DNA of 64,000 bases from CAZPXH01 sp964591085 (GCA_964591085.1 CAZPXH010000005.1:1-64000), one strand, 5' to 3'; shown: positions 25,857 to 34,382, counted from the stretch's first letter. The notes: generated by a model not told the origin, from the sequence alone. Numbers and translations: made by a program.

Positions 25857-27062
25857 ATGGAAGCCGCACTTCAGGCGCTGGAACGGGTCATTCTCCAGCC
25901 TCTTGTCCTTGGTGGCGCGGATCTCGGGTTCACCCTGCTGCGCCTTATGCTGGTGTTTGTGCTGCCGGTTCTGGGGACCTGGCTTCTGCTCCGGATAGTC
26001 GGTCGGGTGATCAACAGCCGGCTGGAGCGCTCCGAACTGCAGGAGAAGACACAGAACCGGATCAGGCGCGGCGTGCGGATCACCCGTCGCCTGCTCCTGC
26101 TGATCGTGATCCTGGCAACCGGTGGCAGTTTGGCCGGCGCCCAGACCTTCACCTGGATGCGGGAGGTCCTGGTCTTCCTCAACCAGCCCCTGATCAACAG
26201 CGAAGATGGCACGGGTGTCTCACTCGCCACGCTGCTACTGCTGATCCCGGTCTTCTGGGTTGCCAACTGGCTGAGTCTGCTGGGCAGACGCTTCATAGAT
26301 GATGCACTGCTGAACCGGCTCTCCATGGACCCATCGCGGCGCTTTGGAATCTCAAGCCTGTTCCGCTACGCGGTCCTTGCAATCGCGGTCATTGTGGGTC
26401 TGAGCATCATCGGGCTGAATCTCAGCACCATCTCCGTTCTGATCGGGGCCCTGGGCATTGGCGTAGGCTTTGGTCTGCAGAACACGGTGGCAAACTTCTT
26501 TGCCGGGCTCATCATCATTCTGACGCAGCCGATCAAGGAGGGGGACAGGATCCTGGTTGGTGACATTGAGGGGGATGTGGTGCAGATCCGAATCCTCAAC
26601 AGCGTGGTCAACACCCTCCGCAATGAATCCATCATCCTGCCCAACGCCAGGATCGTGGAAAACCAGGTTTTCAACTACTCCTATGACGATCCATCCATCA
26701 TCACCGCCAACGATGTTCAGGTTGCCTACGGAACAGATCTGGAGCTCGCCGTCGGCCTGTTGGCAAGCGCGGCTGCCGAGAGCCCCTACGCGGTGGAAGC
26801 AGCGGAAACCCGGGTTCTGGTGAAGTCCTTTGACTCCAGCGGAATCAGTCTCACCGTGCTCTGCCAAATCAGAAGCGCAAAGGACCGAATTGTGGCCATG
26901 TCCTGGATGAACCTAAGGATCTACCGCGCACTTCGGGACGGTGGAATTACCATCCCGTTTCCACAGCTGGACCTGCACGTTGATTCCCCGATTGAGGCAG
27001 TCATGCAGAAGCTCGGCGAGCCTGCCGGAAACAACCCGGCACAGAAGGGGCCAGCAGGCTAA
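25857..27062 (+). CDS. MscS family mechanosensitive channel
   Basis: A 401-residue inner-membrane channel that releases solutes on hypo-osmotic shock. Several TM helices precede the conserved pore-lining helix and linker (G-I-G-V-G-F-G-L-Q-N-T-V-A-N-F-F-A-G). The beta domain (I-K-E-G-D-R-I and a G-D-V-V-Q-I-x-I-x-N segment, then T-L-x-N-E-S-I-I-L-P-N) and the alpha/beta vestibule domain follow. The N terminus is longer than E. coli MscS (286 residues), giving extra TM helices as in MscK/YnaI-type relatives. It is divergent from a glycosyltransferase gene in a cluster that may make an osmolyte, which fits an osmotic-stress role. Confidence 0.92.
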   Translation: MEAALQALERVILQPLVLGGADLGFTLLRLMLVFVLPVLGTWLLLRIVGRVINSRLERSELQEKTQNRIRRGVRITRRLLLLIVILATGGSLAGAQTFTWMREVLVFLNQPLINSEDGTGVSLATLLLLIPVFWVANWLSLLGRRFIDDALLNRLSMDPSRRFGISSLFRYAVLAIAVIVGLSIIGLNLSTISVLIGALGIGVGFGLQNTVANFFAGLIIILTQPIKEGDRILVGDIEGDVVQIRILNSVVNTLRNESIILPNARIVENQVFNYSYDDPSIITANDVQVAYGTDLELAVGLLASAAAESPYAVEAAETRVLVKSFDSSGISLTVLCQIRSAKDRIVAMSWMNLRIYRALRDGGITIPFPQLDLHVDSPIEAVMQKLGEPAGNNPAQKGPAG

Positions 27063-27081
27063 GGGCTCCGGCACGAGCGTC

Positions 27082-27546
27082 TTAGGAGTCGCGAAGGCTT
27101 CCGACTTCTCCGGTTACCAGCATGTCTGCGTAGGGGCGACCCTCGTTGCGGTCCATGATGTCCTGCAAGCTGATCGCGTCAAAGTAGCTGCGGAAGTGTT
27201 CGCTGGCTTCCCGCCACAGGTCGTGGACCAGGCAGACATCCATGCGGTCACAGTCCTGTTCCTCGGAGCTGCACGGCGTGAGGTTGATTCCTTCATCCAC
27301 GGCGTCAAAGATCTGGCGAACCGTAATCTCAGCGGGATCAACCACCAGGCGGAAGCCTCCGCCCGGTCCGCGCGTGCTGGCGACGATCCCGCTCTTCTTC
27401 AGTCGGAAAAAGATCTGCTCCAGAAATTCCGGGCTGATCTCTTCTTCCTCTGCGATCACCCGAATGGATTTTGGTTTGCTGGTCCGACTTACCGCCAGAT
27501 TTGCCATCGCCCGAAGCGCGTAACGGCCGCGCGTTGTGATTCGCAT
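27082..27546 (-). CDS. Rrf2 family regulator, IscR-like with three cysteines
   Basis: A 154-residue winged-helix transcription regulator starting M-R-I-T-T-R-G-R-Y-A, the hallmark of Rrf2 proteins. A recognition helix and the GPGGG wing (S-T-R-G-P-G-G-G-F) are present. Three cysteines with C-x6-C-x5-C spacing near residues 92-105 match the [2Fe-2S]-binding cluster loop of IscR (C-x5-C-x5-C), so it probably senses Fe-S status, redox state or NO. No isc or suf genes are in the window. Its ATG shares one base with the EF-P stop (TAATG), so it is the last gene of an epmA-efp-rrf2 operon. Confidence 0.88.
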   Translation of the reverse strand: MRITTRGRYALRAMANLAVSRTSKPKSIRVIAEEEEISPEFLEQIFFRLKKSGIVASTRGPGGGFRLVVDPAEITVRQIFDAVDEGINLTPCSSEEQDCDRMDVCLVHDLWREASEHFRSYFDAISLQDIMDRNEGRPYADMLVTGEVGSLRDS

Positions 27547-28109
27547 TATTGATTCACCCGTTCCACATACTCGCCGGTCTCCGTGTTCACCATGATCCGT
27601 TCGCCCTGCTTGATGAAGATCGGCACACGGACCTGCAGCCCGGTCTCAATCGTCACAATCTTGGTTGCGCCCGTTACGGTGTCACCTTTCACTGCCTCTT
27701 CCGCCTCTGTGACCTCAAACACCATCTTGGTGGGAAGTACGATATCAATCGGCTTGTCTTCCCAGAACTTCAGGCGGAATGTCTCCCCCTCCCGCATGAA
27801 GGTGCCCTTGTCTTCCAGCCCATCCCTGGCAACGGTGAACTGCTCAAAGGTCTCCGCATCCATGAAGTGGAAGAGCTCATCATCCGGATACAGGTACTGC
27901 CCGTCGCGGTCAGAGATGTCGGCTTCTTCCACCGATTCTGCCGTCTTGATCGTCTCCCGAAGCACCTGCCCGGAGGTGAGGCTCTTTAGCTTCACGCGGA
28001 CAAAGGCCGCTCCTTTGCCCGGGTTCACAAACTCCCGCTCGGTAACCAGATAGGGCTCTCCCTTAATCAGGAGAGCCATCCCTTTGCCAATAGCGCCAGC
28101 TTTTATCAT
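27546..28109 (-). CDS. efp: Elongation factor P
   Basis: A 187-residue tRNA-mimic that rescues ribosomes stalled at proline runs. It has the KOW-like N domain with the modified-lysine loop PGKGAAF (Lys32), which matches E. coli Lys34, followed by two OB domains; the C-terminal signature around V-R-V-P-I-F-I-K-Q-G-E-R-I is present. The ATG at 28109 is chosen since the family starts there. The gene lies 4 bases after epmA, whose product attaches beta-lysine to this lysine. The sequence retains the lysine, so modification by EpmA is expected. Confidence 0.97.
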   Translation of the reverse strand: MIKAGAIGKGMALLIKGEPYLVTEREFVNPGKGAAFVRVKLKSLTSGQVLRETIKTAESVEEADISDRDGQYLYPDDELFHFMDAETFEQFTVARDGLEDKGTFMREGETFRLKFWEDKPIDIVLPTKMVFEVTEAEEAVKGDTVTGATKIVTIETGLQVRVPIFIKQGERIMVNTETGEYVERVNQ

Positions 28110-28113
28110 TGGG

Positions 28114-29097
28114 TCACGCGAGAATAGCACTATCGGGGAACAAGATCACCCCGGAGATGCTTGGAATCTGCTCCGCAAGCATGATGAGCCGGTCCACGCC
28201 CATGGCAATCCCGCTGCACTCCGGAAGCGGACCGCCGAATGGATGCTCGGGCGGCTCGGGGAGTCCGGACCTCTGTGCCTCATCCACCAGGAGCGAGTGG
28301 AGGGCTACCGGATCCGTGAGTTCAGCATAGGTGTTGCACAGCTCGACACCGTCAACGTAGAGCTCCCAACGGTCCCGGAACCGCGGGTCCACCGCCGGAC
28401 GTGCCAGCGCAGGAATCAGAGCGGGGTAGTCCTTCAGAACCACGGTGCCGAACGGGAGCTGTGGCTCAACTCGAGAGACCAGCAGTTCGTGGAAGCCATC
28501 CCGAAAGTTGTCGGACCGGAGGGCGGGAGCTGCGCTCTTCAGCGCTGCAAAGGCCTGCCGTTCCTCCCGCGGCTTAGGAGGTCCTCCGCTTGCCGAGCTG
28601 CTTTCCGGTAGAATCCGTTCCAGATCAACAGAAGCGTAGTCCCGGAATGCCTTGGCTACGGGAAGGATCAGGGGTACTGCCGACAGGGAAGCTTCCCCGG
28701 GCCGGTCCCGCCCGACCGCTCGGCACAGATCCAGCGTGAGTTCCAGCATCCCGATGCTGGACCGTCCCACTCCGTAGGCCTCCAGCATTGTGAACTCTGA
28801 GTTGTGCAGGCGCCCCTGCTGGTCCGCGTTGCGATAACAGCGGGCAATCTCAAAGATGCTTCCGCTGCCACTCGCGAGCAGTCGCTTGAGCCAGACCTCC
28901 GGCGAGGGAATCAGGTGAAGATCGGCGATTCCGGTGGACCGGCACTGTGTGGTCCGGAAATGAGAGATTTCGGGCTCCGGGATCGGAGTCTTCACCAGAC
29001 GCGGGGTTTCCACTTCCAGGAACCCGCTATCGGTCAGTGTCTGGCGGATGATGGAGGAGGTCCTGCTGCGCATCTCCGCTTTGGCCTGGATGTCCAC
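28114..29097 (-). CDS. epmA: EF-P lysine ligase (GenX/PoxA)
   Basis: A 327-residue class II lysyl-tRNA-synthetase-like enzyme lacking the anticodon-binding domain; E. coli EpmA is 325. It activates (R)-beta-lysine and transfers it to EF-P. Motif 2 region (R-C-Y-R-N, then N-S-E-F-T-M-L-E) and motif 3 (C-S-G-I-A-M-G-V-D-R-L-I-M-L) are clear. I choose the GTG at 29097 because it gives the family length and a -10-like TATCCT is 8 bases upstream; the frame extends to 29286 but would cross the divergent gene. EpmB, the lysine 2,3-aminomutase that supplies beta-lysine, is not in the window. Confidence 0.92.
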   Translation of the reverse strand: MDIQAKAEMRSRTSSIIRQTLTDSGFLEVETPRLVKTPIPEPEISHFRTTQCRSTGIADLHLIPSPEVWLKRLLASGSGSIFEIARCYRNADQQGRLHNSEFTMLEAYGVGRSSIGMLELTLDLCRAVGRDRPGEASLSAVPLILPVAKAFRDYASVDLERILPESSSASGGPPKPREERQAFAALKSAAPALRSDNFRDGFHELLVSRVEPQLPFGTVVLKDYPALIPALARPAVDPRFRDRWELYVDGVELCNTYAELTDPVALHSLLVDEAQRSGLPEPPEHPFGGPLPECSGIAMGVDRLIMLAEQIPSISGVILFPDSAILA

Positions 29098-29105
29098 GCA
29101 ACCGG

Positions 29106-29111
29106 AGGATA
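29106..29111 (-). promoter_or_regulatory. -10-like box upstream of epmA
   Basis: On the minus strand GC-TATCCT lies 8 bases before the epmA GTG, with no Shine-Dalgarno sequence between. No convincing -35 is visible. Confidence 0.3.
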
Positions 29112-29133
29112 GCAGGAGCTCCGGAGCACGGGC

Positions 29134-29139
29134 TATTCT
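29134..29139 (+). promoter_or_regulatory. -10-like box upstream of the PatB-type gene
   Basis: GC-TATTCT lies 7 bases before the ATG at 29147. The divergent boxes for epmA and this gene are about 22 bases apart and share the region between. No convincing -35 is visible. Confidence 0.3.
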
Positions 29140-29146
29140 TCCCCGA

Positions 29147-30364
29147 ATGGCACCTGCAGACAGCAATGGGGCGATGCTTGGCGCGGTAAATCGAAAGGGA
29201 ACGGCGAGCGTGAAATGGGATCTGATGGGTGCCCACTTGCGGGACGGGCAGCTTGTCATGCCCGATTCCGCAGTCCCGGAAGACATGCTGCCGATGTGGG
29301 TGGCGGATATGGACGCTGCGGTTCCCGCGGTTGTGACTGATGCGATAGCAGAGCGCCTTGCGCACCCTGTCTTCGGCTACGGCTATGTGCCGGAGTCTCT
29401 CTACCGGGCCCACATCTCCTGGTGCCAGCGCGTCCATGGGATAGTGCTCGCACGGGAGTGGATGCGCTGGAGCGAAGGGACCATGTCCGCAATTCGCCTC
29501 ATCGTCAGTACAACTACCCAGCCTGGGGAGCCGGTTGTCGTCCCCGCACCGGTCTACGGACCCTTCTACCATGCGGTTACCGCGCGGGACCGGGAGCTGC
29601 GCAGGGTAGCATTGACGGGACCGGCCCCGGGGCAGCCTGGTTCCTGGGAGCTGGACCTGGAGAAGCTGGATACGGCGATGGCCGGAGCCCGGGTGTTGCT
29701 GTTGTGCCAGCCACACAATCCGGTTGGCCGCGTATGGTCCGAGACTGAGATTACCGCGCTGCTTGACCTGGCGCAGAAACACGATGTCCTGGTTGTCAGC
29801 GACGAGATCCACGGTGACCTGGTGCTGAACGGGAAACCCTTCCCCTCACTGGCGAGGTGGTTTGATGGCGGAGTCCGGATTGCGGTGGTGCAGTCGCCCA
29901 ACAAGACCTTCAATATTCCCAGCCTCAGCACCGCAATGGTCTGCAGCCCGGACCCGGACCTCCTGACGGCACTAGCCCGAGAGCGCGGCAAGGACGGTCC
30001 GGAGCTTCCCAACCCGCTTTCCATGGCCGGCGCACAGGCAGCGCTCCTCGGTGCCGACAATTGGCTGAATCAGGTCCGTGCCGAGATTGCGGAGCACCAC
30101 GAGCTTGTACGGGAGGTAATGGCCGATACTCCGGTGCGCGTTGCGGATGCAGAGGCCTCCTATCTTGCCTGGTTGGACTTCCGCGCCCTTGGTGGCAGCA
30201 GCAGGGACTGGCGTCATCGCATTGCCCGGCACGCCCGAGCCTGGCTGTCCACGGGGACTGAGTTTGGTCCGGAAGGCGAGGGCTTCCTCCGCATGAATGT
30301 TGCTACCGGCAAGGAGGCGCTGGAAGCTGTGCTTCACCGAATCCGGGATCTGGTTCTCCGGTGA
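29147..30364 (+). CDS. patB: PLP-dependent C-S lyase / aminotransferase of the MalY/PatB family
   Basis: A fold-type I PLP enzyme of about 405 residues. MalY/PatB proteins cleave cystathionine or cysteine C-S bonds. Diagnostic parts are the N-terminal N-R-K-G-T-x-S-V-K-W-D, M-W-V-A-D-M-D, the PLP-ring Asp in SDEIHGDL, and the Schiff-base lysine in SPNKTFN. The ATG at 29147 sits 7 bases after a -10-like box; an ATG at 29174 matches the family N terminus more tightly and is the alternative. The next gene overlaps by GTGA. Assignment to the family is firm; cystathionine beta-lyase versus another specificity is not decided by sequence. Confidence 0.88.
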   Translation: MAPADSNGAMLGAVNRKGTASVKWDLMGAHLRDGQLVMPDSAVPEDMLPMWVADMDAAVPAVVTDAIAERLAHPVFGYGYVPESLYRAHISWCQRVHGIVLAREWMRWSEGTMSAIRLIVSTTTQPGEPVVVPAPVYGPFYHAVTARDRELRRVALTGPAPGQPGSWELDLEKLDTAMAGARVLLLCQPHNPVGRVWSETEITALLDLAQKHDVLVVSDEIHGDLVLNGKPFPSLARWFDGGVRIAVVQSPNKTFNIPSLSTAMVCSPDPDLLTALARERGKDGPELPNPLSMAGAQAALLGADNWLNQVRAEIAEHHELVREVMADTPVRVADAEASYLAWLDFRALGGSSRDWRHRIARHARAWLSTGTEFGPEGEGFLRMNVATGKEALEAVLHRIRDLVLR

Positions 30365-31767
30365 GCTGGCACGCGGGATTCCCTCCGTTCCTGTTCACGC
30401 TGTCCGGTCTGCTGATTCTCGCCGGGCTTGTACTTGCTCTTCCTGCCCCACGGCTGAGGCGAGTCTCCCTGCTGCCAATTGCCGCGGGGACGGGGCTGCT
30501 CCTGGTCCTTGCGCTGATCCGGCAGCGGTTCTGGCCCGGACTGGTTCCCTCCGCTGCGGCCACTGTACTACTGTTCGCCTTGGGGCTTGTTCGCACGCTG
30601 TCCCGCCGCGGTCCCGGACCACGCCGGGGCAGACCACTTGTGCTCCTGCCGATCCTGCTTGCCTTGCTGCCGGCATGGCTTGCTTCGCCGCCCGCTCTTG
30701 AGCCCGGTCCGCCGCTGTACCTGTCCGAACTTAGTGTTCCGGGGGTCGGGGGCACGGGGGGGACGCTTCCTTTATTGCGGCCGCTGCCAACTCCAGAGGG
30801 TCCGCGCGCCTGGGTGCGCTTTCTGGTCCCGCAGGATGGCCGGGAGACCCTCCCTGCCCTTGGGCTCTCCGCCGCGGACATTCGGCGGGAGACAGGACTG
30901 CCGGGTTGGCTTGTAGGTCACCTCAGCACACCCTCTGGCAGACTGCGGCCTGCGGATGCCGGTGCAGGAGTCAGCCCGGGGTCCGCGTTGCTTGCGGACG
31001 CTGGTACCGTGGTCATGGTGCTTCCGGCTGGTCATCCCTGGCAGGGCTACCGGTCAATTGCTGCGGACCTCGTGGCAAGCGGCCGGACCGTTGTGTTCCT
31101 GCCGGACGCCGGTGCCGAGATTGCGGGGCTGGATGGGCTGCTCTTGCCGAATTGGTCTGCGCTGCCCCAACGGCTGGTGGCGGAGATCGGACTTGCGCCC
31201 ACAGCCGACAATCTGGCTCGCGCCCGGGAGAGCCTTGTGGCCGAAAGCGCATCCGAAGAGGCGGTCACGGGCCTGTCGTCCAGCGCCGTGACGATCACCG
31301 GGGAATTCCTGGAGCGCCTGGCCCCGCCGTTCTCAGTTGTTGGTCTGGGAGAAGGGGCGCTCCATGCGTCCCTTGTTGCACCTGGTCTTCAGGCCCGGGA
31401 GCTGGTTCTGATTGACCCTGCCGCCGTGCTCGCCCTGCTGCAGGATGCTCGCCGTGCTGCGCTGGGCGGATCCCGTGTCTCCGTGTTCTACCCCGCGGCG
31501 CACGCGGTAGGGAGCGGGCTTCTGGGTTCCCTGCCGAATCCGGGGATCTCCGCCGTACTCCTTGGAGGCCGACCGGGTGCGCTTGCCGTGAGCGAGCCGC
31601 TTGTTCTGCCGGCTCCGTGGGAACGGCTCTTTGGCCGGGACCCGCGCATCGGATCCGTTGCGGACCGGCAGCTTCTCCACCACGCGATTCTTGCCGCGCT
31701 TGGGATCCCTGGCGCAGACCTGGACGACTGGCTCGGATCTGAGCTGCTTCTGGAATCCGCCGACTAG
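30361..31767 (+). CDS. Membrane protein with alpha/beta-hydrolase-like domain lacking the nucleophile
   Basis: A 468-residue protein with four N-terminal TM helices (to about residue 115) and a soluble C-terminal part. That part looks like a degenerate alpha/beta hydrolase: a strand-turn V-M-V-L-P-A-G-H-P-W-Q-G-Y-R resembling the oxyanion-hole region of dienelactone hydrolase or PAF-acetylhydrolase, then V-V-G-L-G-E-G-A-L where G-x-S-x-G would be, with Gly in place of the serine. A catalytic role is therefore doubtful. The GTG overlaps the PatB stop (GTGA), so the two are coupled. Its stop overlaps the trxB stop on the other strand through CTAG. Fold call is tentative; function unknown. Confidence 0.6.
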   Translation: MSWHAGFPPFLFTLSGLLILAGLVLALPAPRLRRVSLLPIAAGTGLLLVLALIRQRFWPGLVPSAAATVLLFALGLVRTLSRRGPGPRRGRPLVLLPILLALLPAWLASPPALEPGPPLYLSELSVPGVGGTGGTLPLLRPLPTPEGPRAWVRFLVPQDGRETLPALGLSAADIRRETGLPGWLVGHLSTPSGRLRPADAGAGVSPGSALLADAGTVVMVLPAGHPWQGYRSIAADLVASGRTVVFLPDAGAEIAGLDGLLLPNWSALPQRLVAEIGLAPTADNLARARESLVAESASEEAVTGLSSSAVTITGEFLERLAPPFSVVGLGEGALHASLVAPGLQARELVLIDPAAVLALLQDARRAALGGSRVSVFYPAAHAVGSGLLGSLPNPGISAVLLGGRPGALAVSEPLVLPAPWERLFGRDPRIGSVADRQLLHHAILAALGIPGADLDDWLGSELLLESAD

Positions 31768-32714
31768 TCCTCGGCCGCCGCCAGGAATCTCTCTGCGTCC
31801 AGTGCTGCCATGCATCCGCTTCCGGCGGCAGTCACCGCCTGCCGGTACACGTGATCCTGCACATCGCCGCAGGCAAAGACGCCTTCAACCGCCGTCCTGG
31901 TGCTGCCGTCTTCCGTATGGAGGTAGCCGTTTTCGTCCATGGGCAGCTGACCGGATAGGAAGTCCGTGTTTGGCTTATGACCGATCGCATAGAAAAGTCC
32001 ACTAGCCTCAATTGAATCCTCTTCTCCGGTGTTGTTGTTGCGGATCACAACCCGCTTGAGAAGCTGCTCACCTTCCGCACGAGCTGCGCTGGTATCCCAG
32101 TGAATGTGGATTTTCTCGTTGGAGAAGGCCCGCTTCTGCATTGCTTTGCTGGCCCGTAGCTTGTCCCGGCGGACAAGCATGTGGACTTCACTTCCGAACT
32201 TGGCAAGGTAGGTGGCCTCTTCCACCGCTGAGTCTCCGCCGCCAATCACCACCAGTGGTTTGTTGCGGAAGATCGGAAGCGCTCCGTCGCAGACCGCACA
32301 AGCGGAAATCCCACGCTGCCAGAAAAGGTCTTCCCCCTCAATTGCCAGCCGCTTTGCCGTTGCACCAGTAGCGATGATCACGGTCTTTGCGAGGTACTCG
32401 CCACTGTCTGCGGTGACCCGAAACGGCCGCCGGGAAAGATCCACGGCGCTCACGTTTTCTGTCTTAATCTCCGCACCGTGGTGCTGGGACTGGGCCCGCA
32501 TCTCCTCCATGAGGGTCGGACCCAGGATCCCTTCGGGGAAGCCGGGGTAGTTTTCAACGTCCGTTGTAGTTGTCAGCTGGCCACCGGCGGCAACGCCTCC
32601 TGCCATGAAGCCTTCGAACATCAGCGGCTTCAGATCTGCTCGGGCAGCGTAAATGGCTGCGGTGTGCCCCGCCGGTCCGCTCCCGATGATGATGACCTCA
32701 CGTGTCTCGCTCAT
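31764..32714 (-). CDS. trxB: Thioredoxin reductase
   Basis: A 316-residue FAD/NADPH enzyme that keeps thioredoxin reduced. FAD-binding GSGPAG at the N terminus, the redox pair CAVC followed by DGA, the NADPH site GGGDSAVEEA, and the C-terminal FAD motif GDVQD are all visible; length fits the low-molecular-weight bacterial type. I choose the ATG at 32714 with AGGA five bases upstream; an ATG two codons earlier is possible. The promoter-like region overlaps the start of the PilZ gene region on the other strand. No thioredoxin gene is in the window. Confidence 0.96.
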   Translation of the reverse strand: MSETREVIIIGSGPAGHTAAIYAARADLKPLMFEGFMAGGVAAGGQLTTTTDVENYPGFPEGILGPTLMEEMRAQSQHHGAEIKTENVSAVDLSRRPFRVTADSGEYLAKTVIIATGATAKRLAIEGEDLFWQRGISACAVCDGALPIFRNKPLVVIGGGDSAVEEATYLAKFGSEVHMLVRRDKLRASKAMQKRAFSNEKIHIHWDTSAARAEGEQLLKRVVIRNNNTGEEDSIEASGLFYAIGHKPNTDFLSGQLPMDENGYLHTEDGSTRTAVEGVFACGDVQDHVYRQAVTAAGSGCMAALDAERFLAAAED

Positions 32715-32722
32715 ATGCATCC

Positions 32723-32751
32723 TATATAGTAAAATATTGATTTATTGTCCA
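32723..32751 (-). promoter_or_regulatory. Predicted trxB promoter
   Basis: On the minus strand TGGACA (plus 32746-32751), 17 bases, TATATA (plus 32723-32728), in an AT-rich patch unlike its surroundings. Transcription would start within a few bases of the trxB ATG, and the -10 overlaps the apparent Shine-Dalgarno AGGA, so the mRNA would be nearly leaderless. Confidence 0.45.
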
Positions 32752-32795
32752 GCGCGCCGTTTGCACTGACACCTGCGTACTATACTCCACAACGC

Positions 32796-33812
32796 GTGCT
32801 GCAGCTTATCTATTCCCCCAGTTCATACGTCCGCTCCCTGATGAGCGAGGCACTTCGTGCCTCGCCACTTGAGATTGCCGGAATCATCGCATTCACCGCT
32901 GTGCTTGTTGGGCTTGCGGCGGTCTTCGGCATCAAGCACAGACGGGCAACCACGGAAGCAGAGCGGAGCCGCGCTGAGGCGCTCATGAGCCGGGTTACTG
33001 CTGACCGCTTGCTTTCCCCATCACAGGTGGAGACCCTCCGGCGTCTGCACTCCTATCAGCGGAGGCCGGCTCACCTCCGGCGCCTGATAGAAGAGTCCGC
33101 AACCTTTGAGCGGGTTGCTGACCGTGCGATATCCGATCAGGTTTCATCCGCAGCAGCCATCACCGCCCTCCGCGTGCAGCTCGGCCACCGCGCTGAACGG
33201 GACGGAGCCCCTACCCGCTCTACCGCGGGAATTCCGGAAGGCGCGGAGGTTTCCCTGCGGGTTCGCGGACGGGAGTACAAGGCAGTCGTGGGACAGGTCC
33301 TGACCAGCGGATTGCAGGTTAACCTTGACCAAGCGGGATCGTCCGGAGGCTCGGGCGGGACAATACCGGAGGGACGTTCCGTGATACTCAAGCACTTCAG
33401 CGGCGCCGGGCTCTACCAGTGGAACAGCGCGGTTATCCATGCCAGCGGAGCCGACATTCTCCTTTCGCACAGCCGCAACCCTGTGCGAACACAGCGCCGG
33501 GCCTGGTACCGGAGAAGTCTGACCGGCGCGGTGTTGCTTCTGGACCCTGAGGGTGAGACACGCGCGGAAGGAACGCTGGTGGACCTCAGCGGTGGGGGAG
33601 CGGCAATCTCCGGGTTTGGGAATCTGGAGGAGGATCGGGTCCGTCTTGCTCTACCGGAGTACGGTATCACCGCGCTTGCCGCGGAGGTCCTGCGCCGCTC
33701 GGATGGCACCCTGCACGTGCGCTTCACCGACCTGCGGGAAGCAGATCGGGACCGACTGGTTCGGGCGGCATTCCACGGGAGCAGAGCCGAGGTCGACGGC
33801 TCGGCAAACTGA
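32796..33812 (+). CDS. PilZ-domain (cyclic di-GMP-binding) membrane protein
   Basis: About 338 residues: a TM helix (roughly 25-45 from this start), a charged helical stretch of about 90 residues, a beta-rich middle part and a C-terminal PilZ domain with the c-di-GMP motifs R-T-Q-R-R-A-W-Y-R-R and D-L-S-G-G-G-A. This layout resembles PlzA-type proteins with a YcgR-like N-terminal beta domain. I take the GTG at 32796, 9 bases after a -10-like TATACT (32781-32786); the frame is open to a TTG at 32745, and an ATG at 32841 is also possible. It is followed 12 bases later by the carbonic anhydrase gene. Ligand binding is inferred from the motifs. Confidence 0.8.
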   Translation: MLQLIYSPSSYVRSLMSEALRASPLEIAGIIAFTAVLVGLAAVFGIKHRRATTEAERSRAEALMSRVTADRLLSPSQVETLRRLHSYQRRPAHLRRLIEESATFERVADRAISDQVSSAAAITALRVQLGHRAERDGAPTRSTAGIPEGAEVSLRVRGREYKAVVGQVLTSGLQVNLDQAGSSGGSGGTIPEGRSVILKHFSGAGLYQWNSAVIHASGADILLSHSRNPVRTQRRAWYRRSLTGAVLLLDPEGETRAEGTLVDLSGGGAAISGFGNLEEDRVRLALPEYGITALAAEVLRRSDGTLHVRFTDLREADRDRLVRAAFHGSRAEVDGSAN

Positions 33813-33824
33813 TACACTGGGGAT

Positions 33825-34382
33825 ATGGAGCGCTTTCAGTTCTCTCCGATCTACGCTTGTGGTGATCTTCGCCCGCAGCTCGCAGCCGACGTGCTGGTGG
33901 CCCCGGGTGCAGTACTCTACGGAGCCATCCAGATCGGCGCAGGAAGCAGCGTGTGGTTCAATGCCACAATCCGCGGTGATGTCCACTGGGTCCGCATTGG
34001 ACAAATGACCAATGTGCAGGACGGGGCTGTTCTGCACGTCACCCACGACACAGCACCGCTGCAGATCGGGAACCGGGTCACAATCGGACACAGCGCGATA
34101 GTGCACGGCTGCACAATTGGAGACGAATGCCTGGTGGGAATGGGCGCGACCGTACTGGACGGGGCGGTGATGCAGGACCGGAGCATGGTTGCCGCCGGAG
34201 CGGTGGTCTCTCCGGGAACCGTGGTCCCCTCCGGGGTCATTGTTGCGGGTATCCCCGCAAAGCCCCTGCGAAAGCTCAGCGATGACGAACTTGCGGATCT
34301 CCCGCTTTCTGCACAGCGCTACTACGAGTACAGCAGGCAGCTTGCAGCAGATCTCCGGCGCGGGCCTGTTGCCGGCGACTAA
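33825..34382 (+). CDS. Gamma-class carbonic anhydrase family protein
   Basis: A 185-residue left-handed beta-helix (hexapeptide repeat) protein, acting as a trimer in the family. The three zinc-ligand histidines are in L-H-V-T-H-D, T-I-G-H-S and I-V-H-G-C. Residues for the active site of YrdA/PaaY-type proteins are present, but many such proteins show weak or no CO2 hydration activity, so 'family protein' is safest. A TACACT box sits 6 bases before the ATG, and a GGGG run may act as ribosome site. It could be co-transcribed with the PilZ gene or have its own promoter. Confidence 0.9.
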   Translation: MERFQFSPIYACGDLRPQLAADVLVAPGAVLYGAIQIGAGSSVWFNATIRGDVHWVRIGQMTNVQDGAVLHVTHDTAPLQIGNRVTIGHSAIVHGCTIGDECLVGMGATVLDGAVMQDRSMVAAGAVVSPGTVVPSGVIVAGIPAKPLRKLSDDELADLPLSAQRYYEYSRQLAADLRRGPVAGD

